Positions 1 to 11,382 of a stretch of 64,000 bases of DNA are shown here, piece by piece (position 1 is the first letter of the stretch; each line of letters begins with the position of its first letter). Source of the stretch: Loripinus fragilis. Its lineage: Eukaryota; Mollusca; Bivalvia; Lucinida; Lucinidae. Position numbers and translations under genes: made by a program. The stretch is taken from the NCBI GenBank assembly GCA_964019695.1, contig OZ026517.1:72498665-72562664 (forward strand), in the 5' to 3' direction. A model generated the notes under the pieces. That model did no database searches. It had not been told where the DNA came from and saw only the letters and a list, made by a program, of their open reading frames with translations.

Positions 1-132
1 TTTGTATCAATATGGATGGAAAATTTACCAGAATACGAAGTGTTAACATTGACCTGGCATCGAGTGCAACCATCGGGTCAACCATTCACCTATTTCAATA
101 TCGCCACCATAGCACGCTACAACCCATGCTAA
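1..132 (+). CDS. Possible last coding exon fragment at the window edge, unrecognised
   Basis: Frame 1 is open from the first base for 43 codons to a TAA at 130-132. The composition looks protein-like, with a stretch WHRVQPSGQPFTYFN and a C-terminal Cys, and unlike the low-complexity ORFs around it. No start is inside the window, so if real it is the 3' end of a gene lying to the left. I do not recognise a family. A 43-codon open frame can occur by chance, so this is a weak call. Confidence 0.22.
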   Translation, partial: FVSIWMENLPEYEVLTLTWHRVQPSGQPFTYFNIATIARYNPC

Positions 133-1054
<922 letters not shown>

Positions 1055-1440
1055 GTGCCAAGATCAGGAATCGATACAATCAAGTACCACACCTAACCCA
1101 GGATACCAATAGGAAAGTGACAAACTCACAGTTAGACACCACAAACGATAGACCAGAGGTCAGTCCTTTCCGAGCAGGTGTGACTACATGGCACATATAA
1201 ACAGACGTGTACAAAGGCATGATTAACACAAGACAGAAAAAACATAAAAATCCATAAAAGAAGTACCGCCTTGGAACGGTCAGTAAAACAATTTACTGGA
1301 GGGCTTAAACCGGGTTCACGGTGCACCCAACTCACCCATAGTTCAGATGTGGATCAAGACACAAACACAAAACATAAATAACACAAATGATCCACAAAAG
1401 AAGAACAGGACAGTACAATATTATTTGTATTTGTTGCAAA
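1055..1440 (-). mobile_element. Retroelement 3' UTR fragment (family B)
   Basis: Starts with GATCAGGAATCGATACAATC and runs through ACCGCCTTGGAACGGTCAGT and the GGCTTAAACCGG block to the 'ATGTGGATCAAGACAC' block. It is the same order of blocks as the longer copy at 33,781-34,447. In the copies at 47.1 and 34.4 kb this block lies downstream of a reverse-transcriptase C-terminus, so the family is best read as retroelement 3' UTR. Here only the UTR part remains. Confidence 0.65.
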
Positions 1441-1794
1441 TTACATGTTTAGCCTGTGAACCCATCATTATATAAAATGAACCATCCTGACTTCGTTGTA
1501 TGTATCGTTATGAAAAATTTCATTGATCTGAAAAGGGTTAATAAATGACAAGAACTCTTACATGATAATTGACTGTGTGAGTGATGGCTGCTGGAAATAC
1601 ACTTTAACATACTTTCTTGAAACGTGGCCCACTGATTGTGGCGTTGCCAGGAAAATATGACCTAGTAACAGCTATAAACTGATGCATCCAATTATATATT
1701 GCATTTTTCTGCATCACAAAACACGTGCGCTTTTGTCTAAGAGCAAAAGGTTCAATAACCGCTTTACAAATATCAGTAAAACTGCACTAAAGTT

Positions 1795-1910
1795 TTCGGG
1801 CTGACACTAGTGTCCCTGCTAGTTAATCAGATGATAACCCAAACCCAAACCCATGTCGCACTGTTACTGATGTTTTATCCATAGCACACACTAAATAATA
1901 GTGATTGACT
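1795..1910 (+). repeat. Dispersed direct repeat, copy 1
   Basis: Shares a block of about 110 bp (CACTxGTGTCCCTGCTAGTT, then GATAAC...CACTGTxACTG...TTTTATCC...TAAATAATAGTGAT) with 2,600-2,710. The copies lie about 800 bp apart and flank a family A repeat and a palindromic repeat, so they may be arms of one older element split by insertions. Confidence 0.6.
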
Positions 1911-1924
1911 CAGCTTACAACCTG

Positions 1925-2085
1925 TATGGTAACACCGGCTAGGTGGTGTAACATGAGTTGGCCCTTTCTATAAAATTTACTTGTATTGCCTCCTGGTATC
2001 ACAGCATTAAAATGACACGTCCACCTCATCTCCATCTCCGCTCGCGGAGATGGAGATGTATGAGTGTGTCATAAAATAGATCACA
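1925..2085. repeat. Palindromic repeat with CATCTCC...GGAGATG hairpin
   Basis: Contains GTATGGTAACACCGGCTAG, then a hairpin with arms around CATCTCCATCTCCGC / GCGGAGATGGAGATG. The same layout recurs at 21,000-21,165 directly after a NELL splice donor (GTATGGTAGCACCGGCTAAG with CCATCTCCGTTTGCGCAGATGG). Probably a small non-autonomous DNA element. Confidence 0.55.
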
Positions 2086-2121
2086 ACTTTCGTTTAAAAT
2101 AGCTACTGAAAAATAGTAAAT

Positions 2122-2518
2122 GAGTATGATCAGGAAATACCACAATCACAAACTGCAGACCAACCCATGGCACCGAGGAAGGGTCACACAACAATCACGA
2201 GACACCAGGAAGACAAACTAAGCAAAGCAACCAGCTCTCTCTTCCCGTCAATATGATTCAAAACTAGAAGGGACATAAAGAAACATACAACAAAACATAG
2301 AACAATTACAGAATCCCACAATGGGAGAAACAATAAACAACAAGGCAACAATAACAGAACCACCGTCTTAGAACGGACAGCAGTCTAAGCCACCGGGGGG
2401 GGGGCTTAAGTGCATTTTACTGGTACCAAATCTTCGCCCTAGATTCTGCTGTTGTTGAAGTAAAAAAAAATGTTCAGCTCGCATGGAGGCCTTCTAACTA
2501 TTGCAATGTTTCACTTTC
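2122..2518 (-). mobile_element. Family A dispersed repeat (retroelement 3' UTR-like)
   Basis: Begins GAGTATGATCAGGAAATACC and ends near GCATGGAGGCCTTCTAACT. A near-complete second copy is at 38,997-39,422, with partial copies at 5,871-6,090, 7,217-7,350, 12,031-12,140, 24,604, 25,010-25,590 and 58,710. It shares the block order ACCxxCTTAGAACGG - poly G - GGCTTAA - TTTTACTGG with family B, so the two are probably 3' UTRs of related retroelements. The - strand orientation is inferred from that parallel. Confidence 0.6.
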
Positions 2519-2599
2519 AGAAGGCTACTGTACTTTCAGTCAGTAGACAATAACCCGCTTTAGTTAAGTGCTGTAAGATGGCAAACATGTTTAAAAGCT

Positions 2600-2710
2600 T
2601 ACACTTGTGTCCCTGCTAGTTAATCAGACGATAACTCAAATCCATGACGCACTGTGACTGAACTTTTATCCAAATCACATATTAAATAAATAGTGATAAT
2701 AATTCGTATG
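2600..2710 (+). repeat. Dispersed direct repeat, copy 2
   Basis: Second copy of the block at 1,795-1,910 (ACTTGTGTCCCTGCTAGTTA, GACGCACTGTGACTG, TATTAAATAAATAGTGAT). Confidence 0.6.
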
Positions 2711-2887
2711 GTTTAGACGACACCCGCCTCTCCAGTGTGGTGGTAATATACTTTCTTGCACACCGGATAGGGATATCTGAGATTTTACCCTGGGATAGAA
2801 AATCTGATCTTACCCATACTACCTTACACAGGACGTCATGTGAAATTGCATCTTAGCGTATTCAGGGACTTCTGGAATGTTACTTTA

Positions 2888-2890
2888 TAA

Positions 2891-2937
<47 letters not shown>
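2888..2937. repeat. (AAAT)n microsatellite
   Basis: About twelve AAAT units. On the - strand it extends the adjacent ORF with a meaningless Phe-Ile-Tyr-Leu tail. Confidence 0.95.
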
Positions 2938-2939
2938 AA

Positions 2940-3236
2940 ACAGTGGTGAGCAAGAAAAATATTCCATTGTGAGGGTATGATAGAAAAAATCCTTCCCTCG
3001 GGATCACCGTTTGTCATCTCTCGGCAAGCCTCGTGATGCCAAACAGCGATTCTTGGGACGGATTTTTCTATCCTTCTCTCACACTCATGATAGATTCTTA
3101 TAATCTGGCTTAATGGTACAGGTCTCAAATTGGCAAGCAAGACATTTTTGTTTGACATAATGATTCTAGATAAAGATGCGTTGAATTCCTCATGATAGTC
3201 ACTATCAATCTTGTCAGGGGGCGGTAAAGTAACCAA
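2940..3236 (-). pseudogene. ORF remnant of unknown origin, probably repeat-derived
   Basis: A - strand frame open for about 99 codons before it runs into the AAAT microsatellite. It begins MVTLPPPDKIDSDYHEEF and contains RRIEKSVPRIAVWHHEACRE, then NGDPEGRIF. A similar string with the same RIEKSVP start is decodable on the - strand at about 61,030-60,900, so the sequence is dispersed. I do not recognise the family and make no functional claim. A fossil of a repeated element is more likely than a host gene because of the second degraded copy. Confidence 0.35.
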
Positions 3237-3489
3237 TGTATAGCATCCTACGTCCAGTTATGTTTATACATGTATTCTACCAAACCATTTCACAATAAGT
3301 ATCCTGTTCCAGAGTTTATGTACAGACACGCGTATATGGTGTCCAAAACACGATAACACTTTGAAACGCTATAAAACAATTGTTTTTTTAAGATAATACT
3401 TCCATATGTTACATTTGCATACTCAAACTTCATTTATACATATGTTTGAGACTCATTACTTAATATCCACAATGACCATCATGTTAAAC

Positions 3490-3940
3490 AATGACTGGTT
3501 CTAGGCGTTTCGACATACTGTGCATAAGGGATTTGAGACAGTCAATAGTGATTTCTCGCCATGTCTTTCTGATTCGTTATTTAGTTCATCCAATATCTGA
3601 GATTCTGGGCCATAGTACACTTTTTTGTTTAGAATGCTGAAGAGGGAATCCATTGGATTTAAATCAGGACTATTTCCCGGTCTATCATCTTTATTTATAA
3701 AGTTTGGCAGGTTTTGAAGACACCAATCCTGTGCGTGTTTTGAGGTGTGGGCAGGGGCCCCAGCTGTTGAAATGTGAATTTATTTACTACCATTTTTTTA
3801 GTTGTTACTTCATTAGTTCTCTTTAATCTTTTTAACAAGGGCTTAACTTCCGTTTCCAGAATGTCTTCAACATTATTCTCCGCGTCGACCGTTTGTCCCT
3901 GGGGCAAAATATGGATTACTGAAAGTAAGAAAGAGGGCAA
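3490..3940 (-). pseudogene. Tc1/mariner transposase C-terminal catalytic fragment
   Basis: In shifting frames the - strand encodes HILPQGQTVDAENNVEDILE, then a GAPAHTSKHAQDWC segment and PGNSPDLNPMDSLFSILNKK. GAPAHT and the SPDLNP box are the hallmarks of the second and third catalytic regions of Tc1/mariner transposases. At least two frameshifts separate the blocks. The protein cannot be produced as it stands. Confidence 0.78.
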
Positions 3941-4160
3941 AGATCAGGAGTCGATACAATCAAGCACCTTCTTGGCCCAGGATACCAATGGGAAAGTGAT
4001 AACGTCACAATAAGACATCACAAACGAGAGCCAAGAGGTCAGCCCTTTCCCAACAGGTGACCACAAGGCAACAACAAACAGACGTGCATGAAAGCATAAC
4101 AAAACAAGACAGAAATAACATAGATAATCCACACAAGTATGGAAGGAGATTGTACACACA
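3935..4160 (-). mobile_element. Family B retroelement 3' UTR fragment inside the Tc1/mariner copy
   Basis: Matches the family B start (AAGATCAGGAGTCGATACAA ... CAGGATACCAATGGGAAAGTG ... CAAGAGGTCAGCCCTTTCCC). It separates the catalytic segments of the transposase, so it inserted after the transposon did. Confidence 0.65.
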
Positions 4161-4556
4161 ATCCTGAGGATTGGAATAATAAGAGCATTAAATTAAAGTG
4201 CGGGGAGACTTTTAAGGTCCGCCACGCAGCACAGGCAATACAACTCTGATTATGTCCACGAGCTGACATTGTCCCCCCCCCCCCCAGATATTTACATACG
4301 CACTCTTTTTTACCGTTTTGGCAATAGAAACTTTATCTTCCTGGCTTCCCCAAACAATGTCATTTTTTTCAATTTTGTTCATAAAACAAAATTATACGTT
4401 GGTGATTCATCATTAAACACATAGTCTTCCCCATTCTTTTTCAGACAATCTTGGTATTTCTTTGCAGATCAAAGTCTATTTTACGTTGTTTTTTCTGTAA
4501 GAAGTGGCTGGCGTTTCCTTTTGTATGCTTTGAGTCCCAAATTCTTTTTTGAATAA

Positions 4557-4830
4557 TTATGTACGAAGATTTACACACAGTAAGTCCTGAATGCTTAAGT
4601 TTCCTACTGAGTTTTCTTGTAGATTGGTGACGCTTGACGTAGACGTTTCAAGCGTAGGTAGAATTTTACTTGAAATTTTAGAAGGTCTTCCGCTGCCTTT
4701 TTCCCTCTCAAATGTCCCATTCTTACCACGTTTTGACCACTTCTGGACAATACAACTTAATTTTCCAAGGAGCTGAGCAGTGTCTCTCAAAGAATAACCA
4801 CGTTTATCAATATATAAGCTTGAGATCTTT
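4557..4830 (-). pseudogene. Tc1/mariner transposase N-terminal helix-turn-helix fragment
   Basis: Reads DKRGYSLRDTAQLLGKLSC, then a WSKRGKNGTFEREKGSGRPS segment. This is the N-terminal DNA-binding pattern of Tc1-type transposases: a first HTH, then a basic GRPxK/S linker. The frame continues degraded downstream, with a VFNDES motif near 4,400-4,420 that corresponds to the first catalytic Asp region of the DDE domain. Stops and frameshifts lie between the pieces. Confidence 0.75.
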
Positions 4831-5091
4831 TAGACACTGCTTCTACTTTATAGCTGTCCATCTTTTGACTATTAGCAAACCAGACACACAGGATATAACA
4901 TCATTTTTCAATTTTGACATCACTTCCTGTTAAATGACGTCACTTCCTGTTAAAGCGCCATCTAGGAAAGCAGTCGGCCAATTAATAGCCAATTATCACC
5001 CAATTATGCTGTGGTAAAATATTAACACTGTATCTTTATCAGTAAAGAAGTTACTGCATTTTTAAAGTGTTATCGTTTTTTACACCCTGTA

Positions 5092-5340
5092 GAAGCAATA
5101 AAATTACATCCATCAGCATCACTTGCTCTGTCTTTCAGAGCTACACATAGGAGTCGATGAAAATTTCCGAGGTTTTGGTATCTTATGCCAAGTCGATGAG
5201 TGTGTGAAGTCCAGCCTCAGATTTCAAGCTCACTCTATTCTAGTCTGTCAAAAGGTTAATTACATAAAATGACAAGAAAGTGATACATTCTGACATGGAT
5301 CGACAAACGACTTATAAAGAAACAACAGAAGCTCTACCTT
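5092..5340. other. Unassigned intergenic sequence
   Basis: No ORF or repeat confidently recognised. Confidence 0.35.
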
Positions 5341-5600
5341 CTTGCTTTAAGTCCATGCGTGGATCCTGAAAAGAGGGGAGAAGGGATTTGTCATGAACGG
5401 ATTTCACAGAGGGTCGTACGGATCTACCTCGAGAAACAATTGGACCCCAGGGGTCCAATTGTTCCTCGAGGGAGTCCGTACCAGTATTTCTAAGGAAACC
5501 TATAGTCACTTGTGATTTTTTCAAGGGGTTCCGGATCCCCTGGTCCCTCACCCTCTGTACTCGCGCATAAAGCCAAAGGGCCATAACAAACAATACTAAT
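5340..5600. mobile_element. Family F dispersed repeat with an internal perfect palindrome
   Basis: Carries the family F signature (GGAAACCTATAGTCACTTGTG beginning after CCGTACCAGTATTTCTAA, then GGGGTTCCGGATCCC). Near 5,440-5,470 there is a palindrome with arms AACAATTGGACCCC / GGGGTCCAATTGTT inside CTCGAG sites. Relatives: 16,358-16,440, 25,210-25,465, 53,028-53,320, 60,570-60,745. Confidence 0.6.
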
Positions 5601-8105
5601 CACATATACAGAGGTGGTATGGGCTCATGTTTCCAATATTTACAACAGGAATAAATAAGCAAGTTTTCTGTCACAAATTAAAGACATATTTTACTTGAGA
5701 ATAACATACACATGATGCTATTACATGTATAAGATACTAAGCATTCAAAATATTTGATTGAAACACATTATTCATTGTTTGCAGCTCCAGCAGCATATAA
5801 GTCTCAAATACATGTACCTAAAGCAAGTTTCGAAATTAATTACTTTTCACAATTTTTAGGGGATCACAAAGTGAGCATGACCAGGAAATGCTACAATCAC
5901 AGCCTGCACACGTGAGAAAGAGACATACAAAGAACAGCGACAACCACAACACAATAAAAACGAAGCAACAAAGACGATTGCTATGCCACAAATCAAACCC
6001 AATACAAAAATCATATGTACAATGTGAACAACGGCAAACATTGGATAAACAACAGAATCACAGCCAAGGTGGACAGCAGCCTATGTCACTGATGGCGGAC
6101 CTTGCATCTTGATATATTTTTTTCAATAAAACGTTCCTCCCACGTAGGGTGCCCACTTTCAGGATAACTTGGCGGTCACTAGGCTATCTCATTTAAATAG
6201 CTAGGTGCAGTCCGTTATTCAATGACAGCCGCAATGTGATTTAAGAGTTGTGATGACTTAAAAGTTATAATGGAGGTCTATGGAAACAGCATAACGTTTC
6301 AATTTTCTAAATGTGCCGTCTTACAACAGAACACACCTCTCGATTACATATTACCTACAGGTTAGCATCATCTTTGCATCGTTTTCAGTCATTGTGCATT
6401 TAGTAATGTGTATAAGAATCGCTGCTGCGAACACCCACTGATAACAAAGGTGCCAAAACACTGTCTGAAAAATACTTGCTTTTCACTCGCTTTTCTTGTC
6501 CTAGACAAAAGATGAAGTACTTTGCACTTGTTCTCTCGGAATCCATAGTTCTAAATGACAATGATAGATTGTGATTCCTTTGATGTTTACCGCTAGACAT
6601 ATTGTCTTAGAAGTCTACAGCCGGGTGATGACAGATCCCCTTGTTTTTGGTCTGGCACAAGCAATGGTATTAATTGAGCCAGCTCATGAAATTTTGGTAC
6701 TTATCGCATGTGTGCTCAGTGAATGCTCAACCGAGACTGCGCGTCTGCGCAGTCTCCGTTAAGCCTTCGCTTCTCACACATATAACGTAGGGACGTAGAC
6801 GAAAGTTCGGGTCAAAGCTTGGGCATATATCCCTTCTAGATTGCTGCGCATGCGTGTTTGAAGAACGGCTCTACGCATATGCGATAAGAACCAAAAACGA
6901 ATGGAGTGGCTCTATTGTAGTCTGTAGGGGTTGAAAGGACAATGTCAAACAGTCTCGGGTCATTGCAAGGTGTGATTTGATGGAATGTCTGGACATATGA
7001 ACTTTGCCCGGTCAGTGAACGAAACCGTTTGGCTACCCGTGCGCATTGTCGCGGAAGAATTAGGGGATAAGTCATTTTGCGAGAGTTATATCTCGGATTT
7101 TAGATCGCAAATTCAGTTTCGCGTCGACGGCATTTGTGACGCAATGCACTTTTAGTGACCTTAAGCATGACCTTATATTCTATTCTAATGCACTTTTCTC
7201 TCTCTATTATTCGCCGTAAGTATGATCAGGAAATACTACGACCAACCAAAGGTACCGAAAGCAAGAACCACAGAACACTAACAGTCACAAGACATCAGGA
7301 AGACAATTAAAGCAAAGCAACCAGCCCCCTCTTCCTCGTCAAGATGATTGCAAAACTAGAAACCTTTGTTTTGTGTCGAATTGTAACGTTTTAAGCTCCA
7401 AAAAACAAAACATAATGAAACGAAAATGACGTAACTGCAAACAACAACTTTCCCACGTGTAAATTTAAATCATCACAGAAAATTAACTGTCACAAATTTT
7501 TAACATTTTAGTAGTCGGACTCATAAGCTTTAGTAAAAAGGTGGGTCTACACCAAGCATATATACAATTGTAGTTCTGAACAAATCATGTTATACAGGCG
7601 GGATTGCAAACTAGTGTAGGTAGGTAGGCAGGCAGGCAGACAGGCAGGCATTCAGGCAGGCAGGCTTGCAGGTAGGTGAATGCTAACTTTATCCTTCCGC
7701 GGAAGGAACATTCCGTCTGGTGTTTAGGTATACCTCTAAAGGAGTCATTCCTGTGTTTAGATATACCCCTTTAAGCACGAAATGATTTCTCTGATTAGCT
7801 TTACCGCCTTGGACTGGTCAATATAGCGTTCATACATGTAGATAATGATTTTGGACCACCAGGGTACCTGCCTGCCAGGTAGGTACATGTAGGTTGGTAG
7901 GCCGGCGGGCATACAAATTTTATTTATAGTCGGAAATCTAACAAGTTAATATTTGCTATGTATAGCTATTAACCGACACATATTAATATTAAGACATGTT
8001 ACATAGTACAACATACAGGATTATAAAAGGATAAATTAGTTTTAAATTGCACTAAGAAGTATTAGAAACATAAGACATGCATATTATGATAAAATTTAAA
8101 AGCGT
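5600..8105. other. Intergenic region with repeat fragments
   Basis: No gene is supported. Family A fragments lie at about 5,871-6,090 and 7,217-7,350. A palindromic repeat sits at about 6,675-6,770 (GAGCCAGCTCATGAAATTTT, GAGACTGCGCG/CGCGCAGTCTC-type hairpin), with related ATGCGATAAGAACCAAAAAC sequence at 6,870-6,900. A GGCA/GGTA-rich simple repeat lies at 7,617-7,680 and again near 7,868-7,905. Confidence 0.5.
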
Positions 8106-9102
8106 TTATGCCTCGGTTACATTTGCCTTACGACGAGTATACGATGCCCGTGCGATGTCCAAATCACCGTTTCCGTGCGGCCTCCGCAAGGGCCTTGCGA
8201 TCATCGTACGGATTTACGGGCATCGTGGCCTCTACGATTTTGTTTAACTCCGCACAATGACAAATTTGAAAAAAATCGTAAGCCCGTAGCCCGTAGACAC
8301 ATCGCAGTGACGTCGTACGATCCCCGTAGGGGCACCGCGTGGTGATCGTGAGGACAACGTACGATTTTAGATTGTAATTTTGGTCCAAAAATGATCGTAT
8401 ACTCTTGCGATAGTCGTAAGGAGCCCGCAAGATCACCGTACGATACCCTTGCTGGGCCCACAAAATCGTACGGACATCGGACGGTCACCCTGCGGTAACC
8501 CCAAGGCGATGGCACAATGATCGTGCGGTCGCCTTGCGACGTGTCAACAATTTCCAGACGTATCATCAGCTGTTTGTTTCTTGTCAATATTAGTCTTCAG
8601 GCGACCACTCAGAGTGACTCAATATGGACCCAGATCAGTTTGCTGATGGAATCAGTCTAATCAGGGCCCATAGGGTATGCTGTCTGAAGTATAATTAAAA
8701 TATGCACCTAACGTAAAATGCATATGCATTTTCATTTCAGCATATGAATTGCTGGTTGGATAAGGGGTTAAATAAATTAGATAAGATTAATAAAAAAGTC
8801 CAGATATTTTTTTGTAATTTATAACTCTGGGATTTGAATTGGAGTATTACTTCAAGGAATAAAATGTATGGGTTTCGTAGTGAGTATATGTGACAAGGTC
8901 GAACATTGAAATTTGAATGTATGAATGTTCTACAAAATGTATTTTACTGAAAACGAATTGCAAATGTGCTGGCCAGGCTGGTTGGAAGAAAGCGCAGTCT
9001 GGTCAGTACCTTTGTTGTTCGCATGCAACGACTTCATTTTTGCTTATGCCGAATATTTTATGTGTTGCTGGCCGTAGAGTGCCGTTGGATGATTAACCTT
9101 AA

Positions 9103-9468
9103 AGCTGCATACTCTGTAACTATGAACATTTTTCGAAAAATTTTATTTTCTTTTTTAATCATTTGTAAAAGTAGAATTAAGCTATATTTTCACAATACAA
9201 ATGTTCAGTACAGCTGAAAACTGCATGGAAAAGTGAATTATCTTATCAAATAGGTGTATTTTTCTCTTGTTGGTAATTATTTGCGTCCCTCCAATAATTC
9301 TAGACCGTTGAATTTTAACATAAATGCAGTTGTTTTGATAGTGATAACTTGTTAAGATTTACGAAAATGGTAAAATGTTTACCTGAATTTGAGTATTTTA
9401 CTGTGTTCTTGAAAAATAAAAACATTATTTTTAAAATTAGAAGATCAAAAGTTACAGACTATGCAGCT
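9103..9468. mobile_element. TTAA-flanked MITE, copy 1
   Basis: Inverted ends AGCTGCATACTCTGTAACT and AGTTACAGACTATGCAGCT (one mismatch), flanked by TTAA at 9,099-9,102 and 9,469-9,472. 366 bp and AT-rich, with no ORF. TTAA specificity suggests a piggyBac-type transposase acting in trans. Confidence 0.87.
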
Positions 9469-9472
9469 TTAA

Positions 9473-9847
9473 AGCTGCATACTCTGTAACTATGAACAAT
9501 TTTCGAAAAAAAAAATATTTTCTTTTTAAATCATTTGTAAAAGTAGAATAAAGTTATGTTGTCAAAATAAATCTAATTTCTACAGCTGAAAACTGCATTG
9601 AAAAGTGAATTATCTTATAAAAACAGGTGTTTTTTTCTCTTGTTTGTAATTATTTGCGTCCCTCCAATAATACTAGACAGTTAATTATTAACATAAATGC
9701 TGTTGTTTTGGCACTACTGTAATAATTTGTTGATTATTACGAAAAAGGTAATATGTATACATGAATTTTAGTATTTTTACTGTGTTCTTGAAAAATAGAA
9801 ACATTATTTCTAAAATGAAAAGATCAAAAGTTACAGACTATGCAGCT
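9473..9847. mobile_element. TTAA-flanked MITE, copy 2, in tandem
   Basis: Same ends and similar interior as 9,103-9,468, same orientation, flanked by TTAA at 9,469-9,472 and 9,848-9,851. The central TTAA is shared by both copies, so one element sits exactly at the end of the other. Confidence 0.87.
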
Positions 9848-10494
9848 TTAATAAAACCATATAAAGCGTTTTAGTCTACACTGAATCTACGAGGCGATAC
9901 AATTAAAGCATCTTTATATTTCAATTAGATGTAATACTTTTCCAATTATAAAAGTGTACTATAAATAAGGGGTTGTTGTGATATTCTGTGATTTAAACTT
10001 TATGAAAACTGAAGAACTTAAAAATTGACATTAAAATATACACAAACGTAACAAACTGTATGGTATCATCAATCCCATACCTTGGGACCGTGTTCAACTA
10101 AAAACACTAGCCTCTTCATAGCACGATCACATGACTAAATGTGTATCCAAAAATGAACATGGATGGCCGTTTAAATTCATGCACATAATTACGACAATTG
10201 CGCAGTCAGCGTACCGACTCCTTGCGACCTTCGCAAGGTCATCGTACGGGCATCGTGCGAATTGTGAAGTTGACACGATGATTGTACGATAACCTTGCGG
10301 TTGTCGTACGATATCCGCAAGGTCTCTGTAAGCTTTTGCCCTAGTTTGTCGCCGAAAGAAATCGTAAGGTGATCGTGAGCAATGTAAACACATACGTCGT
10401 AGCATTTAGCCGCCTACGATGCCGAAAACATCGTAGAGAAAATCGTAGACAAATAAATCGTACGACGACCGTAGCAAATGTAACCGAGGCATTA

Positions 10495-10760
10495 ACTTTT
10501 TGCAAGCACATATTTGTAGCAAACATAACTGAAAAGAAAGGAAAACTATCTTCAGCTATAGCCATAATTGAGTCTGCAAAATCATTAAATTTGATATAAA
10601 TAGTCAATATTATTAAGAAATCACCATAAAATCACCATAGAATAATCACAGCTTTTACAATCATATCATAACGATAAGTTTTGATACATAATTGACAAAG
10701 ACTCAAAAAGAGCTATTTAACTGAAGATATAACATTAAAAGCAACAAAAAATAAAACATA
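10495..10760. other. Unassigned sequence
   Basis: AT-rich with no recognised feature. ORFs reaching in from the transposon end are artefacts. Confidence 0.35.
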
Positions 10761-10794
10761 AGCATTAATAGTTAGAGCAGAAAGAGCATGTGCA

Positions 10795-10960
10795 GACCCC
10801 CCCCCCCCCCCGCTCCATGTACCAATTTGTGACCTAAATTGCTCCGTAGATGTAATTTCTCGGAACTTTTGTGGCAGGGAATTCCATATTTTAGCAGCAG
10901 TAGAGCGGAAGGATCTGACACCATATGAACTGGTCCTCACCTGAGGTATTTCAACTGTAT
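10795..10960 (-). pseudogene. LINE (non-LTR) ORF2 C-terminal fragment
   Basis: The - strand reads RTSSYGVRSFRSTAAKIWNS, then LPQKFREITSTEQFRSQI. This is the 'YGxRSF...AAxxWNxLP' pattern found at the extreme C-terminus of many CR1/L2/Jockey-type LINE proteins. A poly-C run at 10,798-10,812 ends the similarity. It is only a stub of the element. Confidence 0.7.
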
Positions 10961-11259
10961 TTGTGTAAAAGAATAAGAATGGGGTTTATATGTTAAAATA
11001 TCACATGAATACACAGGTGGTTGATTGTTTAAAACACCTGTAAATTTAGCTAGTAGGTAGGTTCTTGGAGGCCAATATAGGGTATATAAGAGCATAGGCA
11101 GATGTGTGAGAAGACGACAGAAGTGACGTCATGACATTAAAATTGTATCAATGAACTATAGATATAGGCTAGAACTAACATTTTTATATTATGTTCATCT
11201 TATGATGTACGTTTTGTGTTTAGCATATTCGTACATGTATCAGTTTATTTATTCTAAAG

Positions 11260-11382
11260 AGGTGGACGAATGTGACCTTGGTATCCATGGATGTGACGAG
11301 AATGCGAACTGTGTCAACACTAAGGGAAGTTTCTACTGCAAGTGTAGACCTGGCTACTACGGAGATGGGATACACTGTAGAC
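11260..11382 (+). CDS. NELL exon: calcium-binding EGF domain
   Basis: Acceptor TTCTAAAG| and donor C|GTAAAT give a phase 1-1 exon of 123 nt. It reads [20 protein letters not shown], then [18 protein letters not shown]: six cysteines, the DxDEC calcium ligand set, and the C-x-N...[FY]xC Asn-hydroxylation pattern. It corresponds to the NELL EGF module that precedes the non-calcium EGF. Confidence 0.9.

Larger units (their letters stand above)
3335..5089 (-). mobile_element. Degraded Tc1/mariner transposon with TIRs and TA target duplication
   Basis: Imperfect terminal inverted repeats: left TATGGTGTCCAAAACACGAT and, on the opposite strand, right CAGGGTGTAAAAAACGAT, both continuing into AACACTTT. 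A TA dinucleotide flanks each end (3,333-3,334 and 5,090-5,091). The - strand holds broken transposase pieces, annotated separately, and the interior is interrupted by a family B repeat at about 3,935-4,160. Size and ends fit a Tc1/mariner element. It is dead because of stops, frameshifts and the insertion. Confidence 0.8.
8109..10491. mobile_element. Non-autonomous DNA transposon, 2,383 bp, TTA target duplication
   Basis: Perfect 18-bp terminal inverted repeats TGCCTCGGTTACATTTGC at 8,109-8,126 and its complement at 10,474-10,491, flanked by TTA at 8,106-8,108 and 10,492-10,494. The outer ~450 bp on the left and ~300 bp on the right are packed with short CGTACGAT / CTTGCGAT-type motifs in both orientations, like subterminal transposase-binding repeats. 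A 3-bp TTA duplication suits PIF/Harbinger, but no transposase ORF is present, so the superfamily is an inference. Two smaller TTAA elements are nested inside. Confidence 0.82.

Noticed and set aside
7617..7680. Possible CRISPR-like or regulatory array of GGCA/GGTA units
   Set aside because: It is a simple tetranucleotide repeat with no spacers, and CRISPR is not expected in an animal genome.
8164..8587. ORFs of 99 and 128 aa rich in YDYR/CPYD
   Set aside because: They fall in the subterminal motif field of a non-autonomous transposon, and their apparent repeats are the CGTACGAT motifs.
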